From JBKJML01 sp046596415 (GTDB lineage: Bacteria; Actinomycetota; Thermoleophilia; Gaiellales; Gaiellaceae), in the NCBI GenBank assembly GCA_046596415.1, contig JBKJML010000075.1:1-27172 (forward strand): a stretch of DNA of 27,172 nucleotides, written 5' to 3'. The notes under the pieces were generated by a model, which was given only the letters and a program-made list of their open reading frames with translations, made no database searches and was not told the DNA's origin. Shown piece after piece: positions 14,346 to 22,255 of this stretch. The translations under genes and the position numbers were made by a program. Position 1 is the stretch's first letter. Every line of letters starts with the position of its first letter.

Positions 14346-15503
14346 ATGGATCTGCGCGACACGCCCGACGAGGCGACCTTCCGCAGCGACTTACGTGCCT
14401 GGATCACGGCGAACCTCCCCGGTGACCTGCGCGGCAGCCGCGGTGGCGCCGGCCGGTTCGAGGCGCTCGGCCGCGAATGGAGCCGCAAGCTCTACGACGC
14501 TGGCTACGCCGGGCTGACCTGGCCGAAGGAGTACGGCGGCGCAGGCGCCCCCTACTCGTTCCAGGCGATCTTTCTCGAGGAGATGGCTCGGGCCGAGGCA
14601 CCGTCGCACCTCGGCGTGATCGGCCTCGGCATGGCGGGGCCGACGATCATCGCCCACGGCACCGAGGCCCACAAGGCAGAGCACCTGGACAAGATCCTCT
14701 CGACCGAGGAGATCTGGTGCCAGGGCTTCTCGGAGCCCGATGCCGGCTCGGACCTGGCAGCAGTCCGCACCAGCGCGGAGCTGAAGGGCGACGTGTTCGT
14801 CGTCAACGGCCAGAAGGTGTGGTCGTCGTTCGCGCACATCGCAGACTGGTGCATTCTCGTCACGCGCTCGGACCCCGCCTCGGAGAAGCACGCGGGCCTC
14901 ACGTACCTGATGGTCGACATGCACGCCCCGGGCGTCGAAGTGCGCCCGTTGCGCCAGATCACGGGCGAGGCCGAGTTCAACGAGATCTTCTTCACCGACG
15001 TCGAGGTGCCCGTCGCCAACGCGCTCGGCGAGATCGGCGGCGGCTGGGCCGTCGCGATGACGACGCTCCTGCACGAGCGCGGCACGCTCGGCTTCGCGCT
15101 CACAGCGGGGCTCGAGATGCAGATCGGGAAGGTGATCGCGCTCGCCAAGGAGCTCGGCGCCACCGAGGTGCAGCGCGACCGGATCGCCTACGAGTGGATC
15201 GGGCTGCAAGGGCTCCGCTACATGAACTACCGGTCACTGACGAAGCTGATGATGACGGGCGTGCCAGGCCCGGAGGGATCGGGCGCGAAGCTCTGGTGGT
15301 CGGAGGCGAACCAGCGCGTCACCAAGCTCGCACTGGAGCTGCTCGGCCCGAACGCGCAGCTCTGGGGTGACGGCGGTGACCGGGACGGCTACTGGCAGCA
15401 TCAGCAGCTCAGGAGCCGCGGCAACACGATCGAGGCAGGCACCTCCGAGATCCTCCGCAACATCATCGCCGAACGCGTGCTCGGCCTACCCCGAGGCCGC
15501 TGA
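14346..15503 (+). CDS. Acyl-CoA dehydrogenase, large partner of a probable heteromeric pair (FadE-type)
   Basis: FAD enzyme introducing an alpha-beta double bond into an acyl-CoA. The 385 residues show FSEPDAGSDLAAV (128-140), VNGQKVWSSFAHIADW, and the end NTIEAGTSEILRNIIAERVLGLP. At the position of the classical Glu of YEGT it has Ala (IEAGT). A Glu at about 244 in LLHERGT sits where heteromeric actinobacterial enzymes of the FadE26 (ChsE4) type place their base; that assignment is inference. The next gene is a shortened acyl-CoA dehydrogenase sharing one base with this stop (TGATG), the arrangement seen for alpha2-beta2 enzymes that act on steroid or other bulky side chains. The start has no Shine-Dalgarno but a leaderless promoter signature. 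Confidence 0.9.
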   Translation: MDLRDTPDEATFRSDLRAWITANLPGDLRGSRGGAGRFEALGREWSRKLYDAGYAGLTWPKEYGGAGAPYSFQAIFLEEMARAEAPSHLGVIGLGMAGPTIIAHGTEAHKAEHLDKILSTEEIWCQGFSEPDAGSDLAAVRTSAELKGDVFVVNGQKVWSSFAHIADWCILVTRSDPASEKHAGLTYLMVDMHAPGVEVRPLRQITGEAEFNEIFFTDVEVPVANALGEIGGGWAVAMTTLLHERGTLGFALTAGLEMQIGKVIALAKELGATEVQRDRIAYEWIGLQGLRYMNYRSLTKLMMTGVPGPEGSGAKLWWSEANQRVTKLALELLGPNAQLWGDGGDRDGYWQHQQLRSRGNTIEAGTSEILRNIIAERVLGLPRGR

Positions 15504-16378
15504 TGGAATTCGCCTTCACCCAGGAACAGGAGGAGCTGCGCCGCGAGGCGCGCGCCTTCCTCGACGCGAACCCCGACGCGCCGCTCTCCGCCCTGCGCGA
15601 TCTTGGCTGGCTCGGCGTCTCGGTCGCCGAGGACAAGGGCGGCGGCGGCATGTCGTTCATCGAGGAGGCGATCCTGTTCGAGGAGGCCGGGCGCTCGCTC
15701 TACGCCGGCCCGTTCCTGACGACCGCGGTCGTCCTCCCGTCCCTCCCCGAGGTGGGCGAGGAGTCCTGGTCGCTCGAGGTCGGCGGGCTCGTGCCGTATC
15801 TCGGCACGGTCGATCGCGTCCTGCGAGAGGACATGACCTCTGTGGCCGCGGCGGGTGAGGATCTCCCGACAATGGACGAGACGCGTCCGCTCGGCCGACT
15901 CGGCGAAGTGACTCAGAGCGAGGCGCTCGAGAGTGACGCCGCGGTCGTGCGCCACCGGCTCCTCGTGGCGCTCGCGCTCGAAGCGGTCGGGGTCGCGCAG
16001 CGCGCGCTCGACCTCTCGATCGCCTATGTCGCCGAACGGCAGCAGTTCGGCAAGCCGATCGGCGTCTACCAGGCCGTTTCCCATCCGCTCTCCGACACGT
16101 TCGTGGAAACGGAGCTCGCCCGCTCGCTCGCGTACTGGGCCGCGTGGTGCATCGCCGAGGACGACCCGCAAGCGGGCGTCGCGGCAGCGTCCGCGAAGGC
16201 GTTCTGCGCGGAGACGGCCGTGGCCGCCTGCGAACGAGCGATTCAGGTGCACGGGGGCATCGGATTCACCTGGGAGCACGACTTGCACCGTTACTACAAG
16301 CGTGCGCAGTGGATCGACGCCTTCGCGGGCTTCGCCGCCGTGCAGCGTGCGGTCGTCGCAGCGTCGCTACTCGACTGA
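15503..16378 (+). CDS. Shortened acyl-CoA dehydrogenase-like subunit, small partner of the pair
   Basis: 291 residues, against roughly 340-390 for standard acyl-CoA dehydrogenases. The N-terminal helical domain (MEFAFTQEQEELRREARAFL) and the C-terminal helical domain (LALEAVGVAQRALDLSIAYVAERQQFGKPIGVYQAVSHPLSD, then AIQVHGGIGFTWEHDLHRYYKRA) are intact. The middle beta domain (about 75-145) is short, lacking the TEPxxGSD flavin-contact motif. The C-terminus also lacks the GTSEI motif. QxxHGGxGFTWEHDLHRYYKRA is characteristic of the partner subunit of heteromeric FadE enzymes. It probably cannot act alone and would complete the FAD site of the preceding protein; this is inferred from family knowledge and the one-base gene overlap. 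Confidence 0.87.
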   Translation: MEFAFTQEQEELRREARAFLDANPDAPLSALRDLGWLGVSVAEDKGGGGMSFIEEAILFEEAGRSLYAGPFLTTAVVLPSLPEVGEESWSLEVGGLVPYLGTVDRVLREDMTSVAAAGEDLPTMDETRPLGRLGEVTQSEALESDAAVVRHRLLVALALEAVGVAQRALDLSIAYVAERQQFGKPIGVYQAVSHPLSDTFVETELARSLAYWAAWCIAEDDPQAGVAAASAKAFCAETAVAACERAIQVHGGIGFTWEHDLHRYYKRAQWIDAFAGFAAVQRAVVAASLLD

Positions 16379-16399
16379 ACCATCGGATTGAGGAGGGTC

Positions 16400-16855
16400 A
16401 TGCCGGTACCGAAGGACGCAGTGCTCGCGTTGATGCGGATGGATTCCGACCCGGCGGAGTACGACGCGATCCGCAAGCTCTGGAAGGAGCATTCGAAGGC
16501 GGAGGACGCGCGCAGCATCGAGGGCCTGATGGCGACGCTCACCGACGACTGCGTCTACACGGTCTTCCCGGCTGACGTCTCCTGGCACGGCCACGAAGGT
16601 GCGACCCGCTTCTACACCGAGCTCTTGACCGCCTTCCCCGACATCGTCTTCGAGCTCCAGAACATCGTCATCGGGCCACAGGGCGTCGTCGAAGAGGCGA
16701 TCGTCACCGGCACGCACACCGCGCCGTGGCTCGACCAGGAGCCGACGGGCGAAGTGCTCACCTGGCGCAACGCGATTTTCTTCCCGTGGGATCCAGAGGC
16801 GCGCCTGTTCCAAGGGGAGCGCGTCTACACCGACATGCCGAGGAGGTCGACCTGA
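16400..16855 (+). CDS. NTF2-like / SnoaL-fold protein, function unknown
   Basis: A 151-residue small cone-shaped alpha+beta protein of the nuclear-transport-factor-2 superfamily: helix DAIRKLWKEHSKAEDARSIEGLMATL, then TDDCVYTVFP, WHGHEGATRFYTELLTAFPD, and strands with VVEEAIVTGTHTAPW and WRNAIFFPWD. The fold includes ketosteroid isomerases, polyketide cyclases, dehydratases and ester hydrolases, so catalysis is possible but not assignable. ATG 16400 follows AGGAGG closely (16391-16396); a TTG at 16388 is an alternative that would place the ribosome site inside the gene. It shares one base with the cupin gene (TGATG) and lies between the acyl-CoA dehydrogenase pair and the synthetase. Confidence 0.8.
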   Translation: MPVPKDAVLALMRMDSDPAEYDAIRKLWKEHSKAEDARSIEGLMATLTDDCVYTVFPADVSWHGHEGATRFYTELLTAFPDIVFELQNIVIGPQGVVEEAIVTGTHTAPWLDQEPTGEVLTWRNAIFFPWDPEARLFQGERVYTDMPRRST

Positions 16856-17253
16856 TGGCGCATTCGTTTTCGTCCCTCGACGAGCTGGGCGACAGCCCCG
16901 GCTTCCGCAAGGTGCGGAGCTCGATGGGCATCACCGCGTTCGGGGTGAACGGGGTCGTCTACCCGCCCGGACATCCGGGCGTGAATCACTACCACGACAC
17001 CCAGGACGAGCTCTACTTCGTCCATAGCGGCACGGCGAGGGTCGAGGTCGAGGGCGAGGAGCGCATCCTCGGGCCGGGCGGCCTCGTCCACGTCGAATCG
17101 ACGACGCCGCGGCGCATCGCGAACGCGGGTGACGACGACCTCGTCCTGCTGGTCGTCGGCGGCAAAGGTGGTTACGTCGAGCGTGACGGCCACGTCATGA
17201 GCGACGAGGACCTCGCCGTTCGCCAGGGCTTCGGGAAGGAGGCCCCATCGTGA
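16855..17253 (+). CDS. Small cupin-domain protein
   Basis: A 132-residue single cupin barrel. Motif 1 is HYHDTQDELYFVHSG, supplying His45, His47 and Glu52, and motif 2 is GPGGLVHVESTTPRRIAN with His79, together a complete metal-binding set. Such small cupins include dioxygenases, isomerases and ligand-binding proteins; no specific function can be named. It has a full ribosome site (AGGAGGT, 16841-16847) eight bases before ATG, stronger than its neighbours', and overlaps the acyl-CoA synthetase start (GTGA). Its conserved position beside the NTF2-like gene suggests both act on the same substrate. Confidence 0.85.
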   Translation: MAHSFSSLDELGDSPGFRKVRSSMGITAFGVNGVVYPPGHPGVNHYHDTQDELYFVHSGTARVEVEGEERILGPGGLVHVESTTPRRIANAGDDDLVLLVVGGKGGYVERDGHVMSDEDLAVRQGFGKEAPS

Positions 17254-18851
17254 AGGGCCTGATGATGGACTACCAACTGACACTGCCGTCCGTCCTGAAG
17301 CGCGCCGAGACCTACTTCGGCGGCAAGGAGATCGTCACACGGCTGCCCGACCGGAGCTTCCACCGCTATACCTACGCGGACTCTTGCCGCCGCTCGCGCG
17401 CGCTCGGGGTGGCGCTGAAGAACCTGGGCCTGGAGCGTGGCGACCGCGTCGCGACGCTCTGCTGGAACCACTACCAGCATCACGAGGCGTACCTCGGCAT
17501 CCCGTGCGGCGGCTTCGTGCTCCACACGCTCAACCTGCGCCTCCATCCAAGCGACCTGGCATACATCGCGACGCACGCCGGTGACCGCGCCGTGATCGTC
17601 GACAGGAGCCTGAAGCCGCTCCTCGACCAGTTCGTCGGCGAGACGAGGATCGAGCACGTGATCGTGGTCGAGGACGACTACGAAGCGCTGCTCGCCGGGG
17701 CCGATGCCGATGAATGGCGCGATCCGGAGCTCGACGAGAACGAGGCCGCGGCCATGTGCTACACGAGTGGCACGACCGGGATGCCGAAGGGCGTTCTCTA
17801 CTCGCACCGCTCGACGATGCTCCACACGCTCGGCGTCGCTGCCGGCAATCCGATGGGGCTCGGCATCTCGGAGCAGGACTCGATCCTGCCGGTCGTGCCG
17901 ATGTTCCATGCGAACGCATGGGGCTACCCCTACCTGGCCGCCACGATCGGGGCGAAACTCGTCTATCCAGGCCCGTTCCTCGACCCGGAGAGCCTGCTCG
18001 AGGCGTTCGTGGCGGAGAGCGTGACCTGGACGGCCGGCGTGCCGACGATCTGGATGGGCATCCTCGCGATGCTCGATGCGGAGCCCGAGCGCTGGGACCT
18101 GTCCGGGATGAAAGGGATGCTCGTCGGCGGCTCCGCAGCGCCGCGGGCGATGATCGCCGGTTTCAAGCAGCGGCACGGCCTCAATGTCGTCCACGGCTGG
18201 GGAATGACCGAGACCTCGCCCGTCGCGTCGACCGCGCAGCTCCCGGGCGAGCTGGCCCACGCCGACGAGGAGACGCAGTTCGACTACATCGCGATGCAGG
18301 GGATGCCGCTGCCGCTCGTCGAGCTCCGCAACCGGGACGCCGACGGCAACGACCTGCCCTGGGACGGCGAATCGATGGGTGAGTTGGAGATCCGCGGCCC
18401 CTGGGTCGCTTCGGGCTACTACGACACGCCCGAGCAGGCTGACCGCTGGACCGCAGACGGCTGGTTCAAGACCGGTGATGTCGTCTCCATGCACCCGCGC
18501 GGCTTCGTGCAGATCAAGGATCGCTCGAAGGACGTGATCAAGTCGGGCGGCGAGTGGATCTCGTCGGTCGAGCTCGAGAACGCGCTGATGGCGCACCCCG
18601 CCGTAGCCGAGGCCGCGGTGATCGCGATCCCCGATGCGAAATGGGCCGAACGGCCGTTGGCGGCCGTCGTGCTCCGCCCAGGCCAGACGGCGACCGCAGA
18701 CGACCTGCGCGAGTTCCTCGCGCCGGACTTCGCGAAGTGGTGGCTCCCGGACCGCATCGAGTTCGTCGCCGAGATCCCGAAGACGAGTGTCGGCAAGTTC
18801 CGCAAGACGGAGCTGCGCGAGATGTTCGCGCAGGATGCGCCGACCGCCTGA
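17250..18851 (+). CDS. Fatty acyl-CoA synthetase (AMP-forming, AlkK/FadD type)
   Basis: Activates a carboxylic acid to its CoA thioester through an acyl-AMP. The 533 residues have the P-loop YTSGTTGMPKG (171-181), the PMFHANAWG substrate-channel motif typical of medium-chain AlkK-type enzymes, GWGMTETSP, the Asp of WFKTGDVV, the hinge RSKDVIKSGGEWIS and the catalytic Lys516 in KTSVGKFRK. GTG 17250 overlaps the cupin stop and is preceded by AAGGAGG. It is the only complete synthetase in the island and probably supplies the CoA ester for all the enzymes around it. Medium-chain or cyclic acid preference is inferred from motif resemblance. Confidence 0.93.
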   Translation: MKGLMMDYQLTLPSVLKRAETYFGGKEIVTRLPDRSFHRYTYADSCRRSRALGVALKNLGLERGDRVATLCWNHYQHHEAYLGIPCGGFVLHTLNLRLHPSDLAYIATHAGDRAVIVDRSLKPLLDQFVGETRIEHVIVVEDDYEALLAGADADEWRDPELDENEAAAMCYTSGTTGMPKGVLYSHRSTMLHTLGVAAGNPMGLGISEQDSILPVVPMFHANAWGYPYLAATIGAKLVYPGPFLDPESLLEAFVAESVTWTAGVPTIWMGILAMLDAEPERWDLSGMKGMLVGGSAAPRAMIAGFKQRHGLNVVHGWGMTETSPVASTAQLPGELAHADEETQFDYIAMQGMPLPLVELRNRDADGNDLPWDGESMGELEIRGPWVASGYYDTPEQADRWTADGWFKTGDVVSMHPRGFVQIKDRSKDVIKSGGEWISSVELENALMAHPAVAEAAVIAIPDAKWAERPLAAVVLRPGQTATADDLREFLAPDFAKWWLPDRIEFVAEIPKTSVGKFRKTELREMFAQDAPTA

Positions 18852-18875
18852 GCATCGACCCGAAAGGAACACGCA

Positions 18876-19664
18876 TTGCCCGAGTACGTGAGCACTGAGC
18901 AGGAGGGCGCTGTCGCGCTCGTCACGATCGACCACCCGCCCGTCAACGCGCTCTCGGCGCAGTTGATCGAAGAGCTCGTGGCCGAATACGACCGCCTCGA
19001 CGCGGACGACTCGGTGCGGGCGATCGTGCTGCGCGGCGCGGGTGACAAGGCATTCGTCGCCGGCGCCGACATCTCCGAGTTCCCGTCGCTGGCGCAGGCG
19101 ACGATGGAATCGGCCGAGTCGGGCTCGGCCAGCGGCATCCAGAAGCTCTCGTTGCGGATCGACGCGGGGAAGACACCAGTGATCGCGGCGATCCACGGCT
19201 TCTGCCTCGGCGGCGGGCTCGAGCTTGCGATGTCGTGTGACATCCGGATCGCGTCCGACGACGCGAAGCTGGGCCAGCCGGAGATCAAGCTGGGATTGAT
19301 TCCCGGTGCCGGCGGCACGCAGCGACTTCCCCGCCTCGTCGGCCATGGCCGCGCGCTCTACCTGAACCTGACCGGCGACCCGATCTCCGCGGCGCTCGCA
19401 GCGCAGTGGGGCCTCGTCGAGGAGGTCGTGCCGCGCGAGGAGCTGTTCGATCGCGCGAAGGCGCTGGCGGCGACGATCGCGGAGCGCTCGCCGCACGCGG
19501 TCGGCGTGATCCGCGAGCTCGCAGCGACGACACGTGACCTGTCGCTCGAGGACGGCCTCCGGGCCGAGGCAGCCGGCTTCATGCGTTGCATCACGAGCGA
19601 CGACGGCGCAGAAGGCGTGATGGCGTTCCTCGAGAAGCGCGCGCCGAACTTCACGGGCCGTTGA
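18876..19664 (+). CDS. Enoyl-CoA hydratase/isomerase (crotonase family)
   Basis: Adds water across the double bond of a 2-enoyl-CoA. The 262 residues contain the oxyanion-hole segments AFVAGADISEF (59-69) and GFCLGGGLELAM, and both catalytic glutamates of true hydratases: Glu116 (GGGLELAMSCD) and Glu136 (QPEIKLGLIPGAGGTQRL). A complete pair argues for hydratase rather than isomerase or hydrolase activity. The start is TTG at 18876, with AAAGGA about ten bases upstream; no better start is available and the MPEYVSTEQEGAVALVTID opening fits the family. The next gene begins inside its stop codon (TTGA). Confidence 0.93.
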   Translation: MPEYVSTEQEGAVALVTIDHPPVNALSAQLIEELVAEYDRLDADDSVRAIVLRGAGDKAFVAGADISEFPSLAQATMESAESGSASGIQKLSLRIDAGKTPVIAAIHGFCLGGGLELAMSCDIRIASDDAKLGQPEIKLGLIPGAGGTQRLPRLVGHGRALYLNLTGDPISAALAAQWGLVEEVVPREELFDRAKALAATIAERSPHAVGVIRELAATTRDLSLEDGLRAEAAGFMRCITSDDGAEGVMAFLEKRAPNFTGR

Positions 19665-20575
19665 GAGCAGCCGTCCTGAACGAGGTCGGCGGGCCGCTCT
19701 TGCTCGAAGAGGTGGCCGAGCCAGACGTGGCCGAGGGACAGTCCCTCGTCCAGGTCCGCGCCGCCGGGATCAACTTCGCCGACGTCCTGATCAGGCTCGG
19801 CCACTACCCACAGCCGCCGCCGCTGCCGGCGATCCTCGGCAACGAGGTCGCGGGCGACCTCGACGGGCGCCGCGTCCTCGCCTTCGTCCACTCGACCGGC
19901 GGCGGCTACTCGGAGCGGGTCGCCGTCGATCCCGAGTGGGTCTTCGACCTGCCGGAGGGTGCAAGCTACGCCGAAGGCGCGTCGTTCCTGACCACGTTCC
20001 TCACCGCCTGGATCCCGTTCCGGCGCCAGGCGCACATCGTCGAGGGGTCGCATGTCCTCGTCACGGCGGCGGCCGGCGGGGTCGGCACCGCGGCGATCCA
20101 GCTCGCACGACAGCTCGGCGCCCGCGTCACGGCAGCAGCCGGCTCGGAGGAGAAGCTCGCGCTTGCACGCGAGCTCGGCGCGGAACGCACCGTGAGCTAC
20201 GACGGGATCGGCGAGCTGGACGACATCGACGTGGCACTCGACCCTGTCGGCGGGCCGGTCTTCACGGCCTGCGTCAAGTCGCTACGCCCGCTGGGGGTCG
20301 CGATCGGGATCGGCTTCGCCGGCGGCGCCTGGGAGCCGGTCGACCCCGCGCGGCTCGTCGGCCGCAACGTCGGCGTTCAGGGCTTCTACCTCGGCCGGCT
20401 GATGGGCTTCCAGCCGGAGCTCGTACAGGACTCGGTGCGTGAGCTGCTCGCGCTCTGGCGCGACGGGGCGATCAAACCGGTCGTCGGCGCCGAGTTTCCG
20501 CTCGAGGACGCCGGCGCCGCCCACGACCTGATCGCCTCCCGCGCCTCGACCGGAAAGGTCGTCCTTGTTCCCTGA
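19661..20575 (+). CDS. Quinone-oxidoreductase-like MDR protein (NADPH-dependent, zinc-free)
   Basis: A 304-residue medium-chain dehydrogenase/reductase of the quinone reductase / enoyl reductase class: GroES-like N-terminus MRAAVLNEVGGP and AAGINFADVLIRLGHYP, then the dinucleotide fold VLVTAAAGGVGTAAIQLARQLGA (NADPH-type AAGGVG, 138-143). There are no zinc ligands. Possible activities are reduction of quinones or of enoyl-CoA double bonds. I chose TTG 19661, which overlaps the hydratase stop (TTGA) and gives the standard MRAAVL opening. Bases 19733-19747 within it form the perfect odd palindrome GAGGGACAGTCCCTC, whose 13-base core also occurs in the intergenic repeat at 10757. Confidence 0.9.
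   Translation: MRAAVLNEVGGPLLLEEVAEPDVAEGQSLVQVRAAGINFADVLIRLGHYPQPPPLPAILGNEVAGDLDGRRVLAFVHSTGGGYSERVAVDPEWVFDLPEGASYAEGASFLTTFLTAWIPFRRQAHIVEGSHVLVTAAAGGVGTAAIQLARQLGARVTAAAGSEEKLALARELGAERTVSYDGIGELDDIDVALDPVGGPVFTACVKSLRPLGVAIGIGFAGGAWEPVDPARLVGRNVGVQGFYLGRLMGFQPELVQDSVRELLALWRDGAIKPVVGAEFPLEDAGAAHDLIASRASTGKVVLVP
19733..19747. repeat. 15-base palindrome in coding DNA sharing its core with the 10757 repeat
   Basis: GAGGGACAGTCCCTC encodes Glu-Gly-Gln-Ser-Leu here. The inner AGGGACAGTCCCT is identical to 10757-10769. It may be chance or a binding site; flanks do not match. Confidence 0.5.
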
Positions 20576-21260
20576 GACAGCACTCGTCACGGGTGGCGAA
20601 GGCGGTATCGGCCGCGCGATCCGCGCCCTGCTCGAGTCGGAGGGCTGCGAGGCGCGCTCACTCGACCTCCTGAACGGCTTCGATGTCACCGACCCCGCCG
20701 CCTGGGACACGGTCGAGCCGGTCGACCTCGCATGCCTGAACGCCGGCATCCTCACCGAGAGCCCCGACGTGCTCGAGGCCACACCAGAGCAGTACCGGCG
20801 GGCGGTCGCGGTCAACGTCGACGGCGTCGTGCTCGGCGTCCGCGCGCTCGCCCGCGTGCTGAAGCCGGGCAGCACGATCGTCGCTACTGCCTCGCTCGCG
20901 GGCCTCGTCCCGATGGAGTCCGACCCCGTGTACTCGTTGACGAAGCACGCCGTCGTCGGCTTCGTCCGCTCGGTCGCACCCGCGCTCGCCCAGCGCGGGA
21001 TCACAATCAACCTGGTCTGCCCCGGCATCGCCGACACGCCGATGGCCGACTCCGTTCGCGACGCGCTCGCCGAGGCGGGCTTCCCGCTGATCGACCCCGC
21101 CCGGGTCGCCGACGCCGTGCTGCTCGCGGCGCGCAGCGGCGAGACCGGCAAGGCCTGGGCGATCCAGCCCGGCCGCGAGCCGGTCGACTTCCGCTTCCCG
21201 AACGTCCCCGGTCCACGCGTCGAGGGAGCGGAAGGGCTCCTGCCGCCGCTCGCACGATGA
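20565..21260 (+). CDS. Short-chain dehydrogenase/reductase
   Basis: NAD(P)-dependent oxidoreductase of a hydroxy/keto group, 231 residues. It shows the cofactor motif TGGEGGIG (9-16), NAG (59-61), and the catalytic Ser110, Tyr123 and Lys127 (YSLTK), followed by PGIADTPM. Candidate substrates in this setting are 3-hydroxyacyl-CoA or a 4-keto/4-hydroxyacyl-CoA; P. putida LvaD, which reduces 4-ketovaleryl-CoA, is also an SDR. The TTG start at 20565 lies 11 bases inside the preceding gene, and MFPETALVTGG places the Rossmann motif at the usual distance from the N-terminus. It overlaps the next gene by ATGA. Confidence 0.9.
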   Translation: MFPETALVTGGEGGIGRAIRALLESEGCEARSLDLLNGFDVTDPAAWDTVEPVDLACLNAGILTESPDVLEATPEQYRRAVAVNVDGVVLGVRALARVLKPGSTIVATASLAGLVPMESDPVYSLTKHAVVGFVRSVAPALAQRGITINLVCPGIADTPMADSVRDALAEAGFPLIDPARVADAVLLAARSGETGKAWAIQPGREPVDFRFPNVPGPRVEGAEGLLPPLAR

Positions 21261-22255
21261 AGCTCGCGCTCCAGCTCAACTACGACGACCCGCTCGGGGC
21301 AGTCGCGCTCGCGCAGCACGCCGACCGGCTCGGCTTCCACTCCGCCTGGACGTCGGAGGCGTGGGGTGCCGACGCGGTCACGACCGCCACGTGGATCGCA
21401 GCAACGACCGAGAAGATCGGGATCGGCACCGCGATCATGCAGATGCCGGCGCGCACGCCCGCGATGACGGCGATGACCGCGGCAACGCTCGATCATCTCT
21501 CCGGCGGCCGCGTCCTGCTCGGGCTCGGCACCTCCGGCCCGCAGGTCGTCGAGGGCTGGCACGGACAACCCTGGGGGAAGCCGCTCGTCAAGACGCGCGA
21601 GTACGTCGAGATCGTTCGCGCCGCGCTGCGCCGCGACGTCGTCGAGCACCAGGGCGAGCACTTCCAGATCCCGTACACCGGGCCTGGCTCCTCCGGGCTC
21701 GGCAAGCCGTTGAAGCTTCTGATCCGGCCGCTCCGCAAAGACATCCCGATCTACCTCGCAGCGATCGGGCCGAAGAACGTGGCGCTCGCCGTGGAGATCG
21801 CGGACGGCTGGTTACCGATCTTCTTCTCTCCGCAACGGTTCGCCGAGGTGCACGGCCCGTCGCTCGCCGGGAAGGCGGACGGGTTCGAGATCGCGCCGCT
21901 CGTGCCCGTGATCCTCGCCGACGACGTGCAGGCTTCCCGTGACTTCCTGAAGCCGATGCTGGCGCTCTACATCGGCGGCATGGGCGCCCGCGGCAAGAAC
22001 TTCTACAACACGCTGGCGACGCGGTACGGCTTCGAGGGCGAGGCGAAGGAGATCCAGGACCTCTACCTCGACGGGCACAAGGGCGACGCCGCGGCGAAGG
22101 TGCCCGACGCGCTCGTCGACGAGATCGCGCTCGTCGGCCCGAAGGAGCGCCTCGCCGAGCGCCTCGCCGCCTGGCGCGAGTGCGGTGTGACAACGCTGAT
22201 CTGCCAGGCGCGCCAGCCCGAGGCGTTGGAGGCAATGGCGGAGCTCGTGCTGTGA
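21257..22255 (+). CDS. F420-dependent LLM-class oxidoreductase, Rv3520c-like
   Basis: A 332-residue luciferase-like (beta/alpha)8 flavin/deazaflavin oxidoreductase. The N-terminal MKLALQLNYDDP, FHSAWTSEAWGADA, IGTAIMQMPARTPAMTAMTAATLDHLSGGR, GLGTSGPQVVEGWHGQPWGKPL, GPKNVALAVEIADGWLPIFFSP and ALYIGGMGARGKNFYN follow the mycobacterial Rv3520c family closely. Use of F420 is inferred from that resemblance and supported by fbiC in the same window. In Mycobacterium tuberculosis the relative lies within the cholesterol-catabolism region, which hints at hydride transfer to or from a bulky catabolic intermediate. It overlaps the SDR stop (ATGA) and the kinase start (GTGA). Confidence 0.9.
   Translation: MKLALQLNYDDPLGAVALAQHADRLGFHSAWTSEAWGADAVTTATWIAATTEKIGIGTAIMQMPARTPAMTAMTAATLDHLSGGRVLLGLGTSGPQVVEGWHGQPWGKPLVKTREYVEIVRAALRRDVVEHQGEHFQIPYTGPGSSGLGKPLKLLIRPLRKDIPIYLAAIGPKNVALAVEIADGWLPIFFSPQRFAEVHGPSLAGKADGFEIAPLVPVILADDVQASRDFLKPMLALYIGGMGARGKNFYNTLATRYGFEGEAKEIQDLYLDGHKGDAAAKVPDALVDEIALVGPKERLAERLAAWRECGVTTLICQARQPEALEAMAELVL

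Noticed and set aside
17172..19496. 774-codon open frame on the minus strand opposite the synthetase and hydratase
   Set aside because: Composition is Arg/His/Asp-rich without recognisable motifs; the plus-strand genes are certain. Long antisense frames are expected at this GC content.
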